A DNA stretch of 32,552 bases, taken from Euryarchaeota archaeon UBA287 (GTDB lineage Archaea > Thermoplasmatota > UBA186 > UBA287). Each line of letters begins with the position of its first letter. The stretch's first letter is position 1. Shown here piece after piece: positions 30,016 through 32,552 of the stretch. The stretch spans positions 934 to 33,485 of the forward strand of contig DAEG01000099.1 in the NCBI GenBank assembly GCA_002495235.1. The letters are read 5' to 3'. The notes beneath the pieces were generated by a model, which saw only the letters and a list, made by a program, of their open reading frames with translations, had not been told where the DNA came from and made no database searches. The position numbers were made by a program, and so were the translations under genes.

Positions 30016-30777
30016 ATGATAGGTATGATTGGTGGTTCGGGGGTCTACAGGGCCGACATGATGGAGGCGAGCATAAGAAGAGAGGTGGCAACTCCCTATG
30101 GCAGGGTCAGCCTGGTCGTAGGTGATTTTGAGGGGGAAAAAATCGCATTCATAGCACGGCATGGGGAGAAGCATACCACGCCACCGCACATGGTCAACTA
30201 TAGGGCGCACATAAAGGCGTTTGAGATCCTGGGAGTTGACAGGGTCATAGCCACGTGCGCAGTGGGATCCCTGCGTGATGACTACGCGCCCGGCGATATC
30301 GTTGTCCCCGACCAGTTCATAGACTTCACTAAGAGAAGGGATTACACATTCTATGATGATGAGGCCGTGCATCTGTCCGTGGCGGATCCTTTCTGCGATG
30401 AGATGAGGGCAACAGGCCTTGGTGTTCTGAGGTCTCTCGGTTTTGAGCACAAGGATAAGGGAACGTATGTGTGCATCGAAGGGCCTAGGTTCTCCACAAG
30501 GGCGGAGAGCAGGATGTTCAAGGCATTCGGGGACATAATAGGCATGACTCTCGTGCCGGAGTGTCAGTTAGCGAGAGAGCTCGGTATGTGCTATCTATGC
30601 CTTGCCATGGTGACCGACTATGATGTTTACGGCGAAAAGCCCGTGAGCAATCTAGATGTGAGAAAGGTGATGGCAGAGAACTCTGAGAGGATACAGAAGG
30701 TAATCGAGCGATTGTTGAGAGATCTACCTGACAGGAGGGGTTGTGAATGCAGCAGAGCACTAGAAGAAGCGAGATAG
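30016..30777 (+). CDS. S-methyl-5'-thioadenosine / thioinosine phosphorylase
   Basis: Phosphorolysis of methylthioadenosine or methylthioinosine to methylthioribose-1-phosphate and adenine or hypoxanthine. The 253-residue protein shows MIGMIGGSGVYRA, ARHGEKHTTPPH...NYRAHI, GPRFSTRAESRMFKAFG and MVTDYDVY, the set defining the MTAP/MTIP branch of purine nucleoside phosphorylases. MTLVPECQLARELGM resembles the archaeal MTIP-like proteins of methanogens as much as MTAP, so base preference is unresolved. The C-terminus RRGCECS has clustered cysteines. ATG 30016 follows GGTGGATC. The gene overlaps the next by 31 nt, linking base release to base salvage. Confidence 0.9.
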   Translation: MIGMIGGSGVYRADMMEASIRREVATPYGRVSLVVGDFEGEKIAFIARHGEKHTTPPHMVNYRAHIKAFEILGVDRVIATCAVGSLRDDYAPGDIVVPDQFIDFTKRRDYTFYDDEAVHLSVADPFCDEMRATGLGVLRSLGFEHKDKGTYVCIEGPRFSTRAESRMFKAFGDIIGMTLVPECQLARELGMCYLCLAMVTDYDVYGEKPVSNLDVRKVMAENSERIQKVIERLLRDLPDRRGCECSRALEEAR

Positions 30778-31418
30778 AGCGCTTTCACTGTCAGCTGGTG
30801 AGCTGGAGGGACATAGAGCGTTGGTCCCTCGATGTTGCGAGGAGAGTCGAGAACTACAGGCCCGAGGTCATCATAAGCCTTACAAGAGGCGGCTGGGTGC
30901 CTGCGAGGCTTCTCTGCGATTTTCTTGTTCAAAAGGATCTCTGCTCCATAAAGACGGAGCACTGGGGTATCACCGCGAGGAAGGACATGAAAGCAAGGCT
31001 CGCTCAGGAGCTGAATGTGGACATAAAAGGCAAAAGGGTTCTTGTTGTCGATGATATCACAGACACCGGAATGAGCATGGAGATAGCTCTCAGGCACGTA
31101 GCCAGCAAGGGCCCAGAAGAGATGAAGAGCGCTACGCTGCTTCACATAGAGGGAGCGAGAGTTGAGCCGGACTACTACAGCGTCTTTGTTCCGAAGGAGC
31201 ACTGGACGTGGTTCATCTTCCCCTGGAACGTCAACGAGGATCTCTGCACCCTGATACCAAAGACTCTCTATCAGCCCAGAGACGTGAATGGGATTGCGGT
31301 GGCCCTGTACGAGCAGTTCGATATAAAAGCCCCAAAGCGCAGGGTGGCGGTAGCGCTTGAACACCTCCAAGAAACCAGCGTGGTGGTCAAGCGCGGCCGC
31401 ACATTCTCATGCCCTTAA
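30747..31418 (+). CDS. Purine phosphoribosyltransferase (COG2236/Hpt1-like)
   Basis: Joins a purine base to PRPP to give a nucleotide. The 223-residue protein has IISLTRGGWVPARLLCDFL and the PRPP-binding loop KRVLVVDDITDTGMSMEIA. HWTWFIFPWNVNEDL is typical of the archaeal and bacterial COG2236 family, with likely substrates hypoxanthine, guanine or xanthine. The start at ATG 30747 has GGAGGGG 6-7 nt upstream and lies inside the phosphorylase gene, so the two are coupled: the phosphorylase frees a base and this enzyme recycles it. An extra C-terminal stretch of about 30 residues follows the core. The 3' end overlaps the convergent signal peptidase gene by 12 nt. Confidence 0.88.
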   Translation: MQQSTRRSEIERFHCQLVSWRDIERWSLDVARRVENYRPEVIISLTRGGWVPARLLCDFLVQKDLCSIKTEHWGITARKDMKARLAQELNVDIKGKRVLVVDDITDTGMSMEIALRHVASKGPEEMKSATLLHIEGARVEPDYYSVFVPKEHWTWFIFPWNVNEDLCTLIPKTLYQPRDVNGIAVALYEQFDIKAPKRRVAVALEHLQETSVVVKRGRTFSCP

Positions 31419-32078
31419 TCTTTTGGCCAGTCTGTCTATCGCCTTGTCCATCAGGTCGAGTATTATGAATATAGCTGCCAGCTCCAGGATCATGAAGACC
31501 CACATGATCGGCTGAACGTTTGACAGGTTTGTTCTGTCTCTGACCAGCATGGATATCAGTCCCAGCCACGGCAGCTCTCCCCTCGCAACGCCGAGCACCC
31601 AGTCCTCTCTCACAAGGCTGCTTATTCCCCCCTGCTGGTCTATGACGTTGTTGTTATCCCCCTTCGTTACGAATCCGCTGGCGCCTGCCCTAAAACTGCG
31701 GTAGATCCCGAGAGTTTCATTCCTCTCAACCCACTGCCCCTCCTCTACCCACATCAGCGCTCTGTGGATGACGGGCGTCACATCCTCTCCATCAGGTCTG
31801 TATATTATGACATCCCCGTAATCTCCGTAAGTCTTATAGCCGGTATTAGTTGCGTTCATCTTTGTAACTATGTTGTCAGTCCTTTTTACTAGCACAATAT
31901 CTCCAGGGCTTATTATCCCCAGCTCTCCCACGTTCGTATCGTTGTGAAGCATCGAGTTAGAGACAACGACCACTATCGGCGGATATACACCGCCGGTATA
32001 GGCGTAGACACCCCCGAAGATTATGCCAACGGCCAGAAGAGTGATACCCAGATCCACCAGGGCATGCTTCCAGTTCAT
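31407..32078 (-). CDS. Signal peptidase I, archaeal SEC11 type
   Basis: Membrane protease that removes signal peptides of secreted proteins such as the amidase and clostripain encoded nearby. The 223 residues contain an N-terminal membrane helix (ALVDLGITLLAVGIIFGGVY), the catalytic Ser in VVVSNSMLH, GDIVLVKR, VIHRAL with His in place of the bacterial Lys, and FVTKGDNNNVIDQ with the archaeal Asp. A second helix is near the C-terminus (MWVFMILELAAIFIILDL) with a basic tail. GATTTAAAC on the minus strand near 32098-32106 is 24 nt before ATG 32078, again a leaderless arrangement. The gene is convergent with the phosphoribosyltransferase. Confidence 0.93.
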   Translation of the reverse strand: MNWKHALVDLGITLLAVGIIFGGVYAYTGGVYPPIVVVVSNSMLHNDTNVGELGIISPGDIVLVKRTDNIVTKMNATNTGYKTYGDYGDVIIYRPDGEDVTPVIHRALMWVEEGQWVERNETLGIYRSFRAGASGFVTKGDNNNVIDQQGGISSLVREDWVLGVARGELPWLGLISMLVRDRTNLSNVQPIMWVFMILELAAIFIILDLMDKAIDRLAKRLRA

Positions 32079-32118
32079 GGGAGTAATCCCCTTGCTTGTT
32101 TAAATCATTTTTTTGGTC

Positions 32119-32552
32119 CTAAAAAGGCGTGCCTTCCTTTTTTGCGGTCCCCATGTACGCCTCTCTCAGCTCAGAAGTTATCCTGCCCATCTTTCCGGCG
32201 CCGATCCTTCTTCCATCGATGCTCGCCACGGGCGCTACTTCTGCGGCGGTTCCGCAGAGGAACACTTCATCATCGTTGTACGCATCGAAGAGTGAGATCC
32301 TGTCCTCCCTTATGCCGTAGCCCATGCGCTTTGCTATCTCGATGATCTCCGCTCTTGTTATGCCCTTCAGATTAGTTAGCGTCGGCGGTGTTATCAGGGT
32401 GTTGTTTTTAACCATGAAGAAGTTCTCTCCGCTGCCCTCAGCTATGTATCCCTCTTTATCTAGGAACAGGCAGTCATTTGCTCCGTGCCTGTTCGCCTCC
32501 AGCTTGCCGAGGATGTTGTTCAGATAGTTCAGTGATTTTATGTTCGGGCTGA
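32119..32552 (-). CDS. ilvE: Branched-chain amino acid aminotransferase, N-terminus outside window
   Basis: PLP enzyme (fold type IV) interconverting Leu, Ile and Val with their 2-oxo acids. The visible 144 codons are the C-terminal half: NYLNNILGKLEANRHGANDC, LDKEGYIAEGSGENFFMV, TNLKGITRAEIIEIAKRMGY and EVFLCGTAAEVAPVASIDGR all match IlvE. The catalytic lysine and the start lie beyond base 32552. The C-terminal end (GTAKKEGTPF) is a few residues shorter than in some homologues. D-amino acid or aminodeoxychorismate relatives are less likely given the GTAAEVAPV block. Confidence 0.93.
   Translation of the reverse strand, partial: SPNIKSLNYLNNILGKLEANRHGANDCLFLDKEGYIAEGSGENFFMVKNNTLITPPTLTNLKGITRAEIIEIAKRMGYGIREDRISLFDAYNDDEVFLCGTAAEVAPVASIDGRRIGAGKMGRITSELREAYMGTAKKEGTPF

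Overview
This window is archaeal. It carries ribosomal protein L37e, the archaeal TOPRIM primase DnaG, the RFC large subunit, a HerA/NurA pair, an archaeal-type CCA-adding enzyme, an AK6-type adenylate kinase beside a CDP-alcohol phosphotransferase of the archaetidylinositol-phosphate kind, a SEC11-type signal peptidase and type IV pilin-like proteins. Arg is mostly AGG/AGA and Ile often ATA, a usage common in thermophilic archaea. Most first genes of transcription units have a TATA box centred 24-28 nt before a start codon that is often GTG. This points to leaderless mRNAs, while genes inside operons carry GGTGAT or GGAGGTG ribosome binding sites. The lineage looks euryarchaeotal or Thermoplasmata-like, but I cannot name it. 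Anaerobic ribonucleotide reductase suggests an anaerobe, and several exported hydrolases suggest scavenging.

Layout. 1-3124: the end of a DUF99 gene, then an operon of glutamine synthetase, a HisH-like and a HisF-like protein, in which both His proteins have lost key catalytic residues. 3125-4455: a 49-residue MoaD/ThiS-like ORF, tRNA-Leu(GAG), a long spacer and L37e. 4442-6263: dnaG and a small unknown gene. 6263-9511: a stand-alone LytS-type 5TM membrane protein, then herA and nurA. 9640-12878: adenylate kinase and phospholipid synthase, then purQ and purF. 12866-15813: a secreted N-acetylmuramoyl-alanine amidase, RfcL and a secreted nucleoside hydrolase. 15869-18207: an operon of a wHTH-like protein, ThpR and the CCA enzyme. 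18326-21336: nrdD, a glutaredoxin-like protein and nrdG. 21407-24351: a PrsW-like protease, a PHP phosphoesterase and a pilin-like adhesin. 24706-26229: a TnpB-only IS200/IS605-type element studded with double-hairpin repeats. 26273-28197: an exported clostripain-type protease and an exported OB-fold-like protein. 28454-31418: a pilin-like protein, a KaiC/FlaH-like ATPase, MTA/MTI phosphorylase and a purine phosphoribosyltransferase in one run. 31407-32552: signal peptidase I and a partial branched-chain aminotransferase.

Two regions stand out. First, the IS element carries three copies of a 47-50 bp palindromic unit (two adjacent hairpins enclosed by ACC/GGT). Two copies lie in frame inside tnpB, where they add about 17-19 residues each at domain boundaries, and the stems differ between copies by paired changes. 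A fourth double hairpin sits in the right-end stem-loop. Second, the HisH/HisF-like pair downstream of an intact glutamine synthetase has Gly in place of the glutaminase Cys and Gly in place of the first catalytic Asp of the cyclase. Residues of the subunit interface remain, which suggests a repurposed complex.
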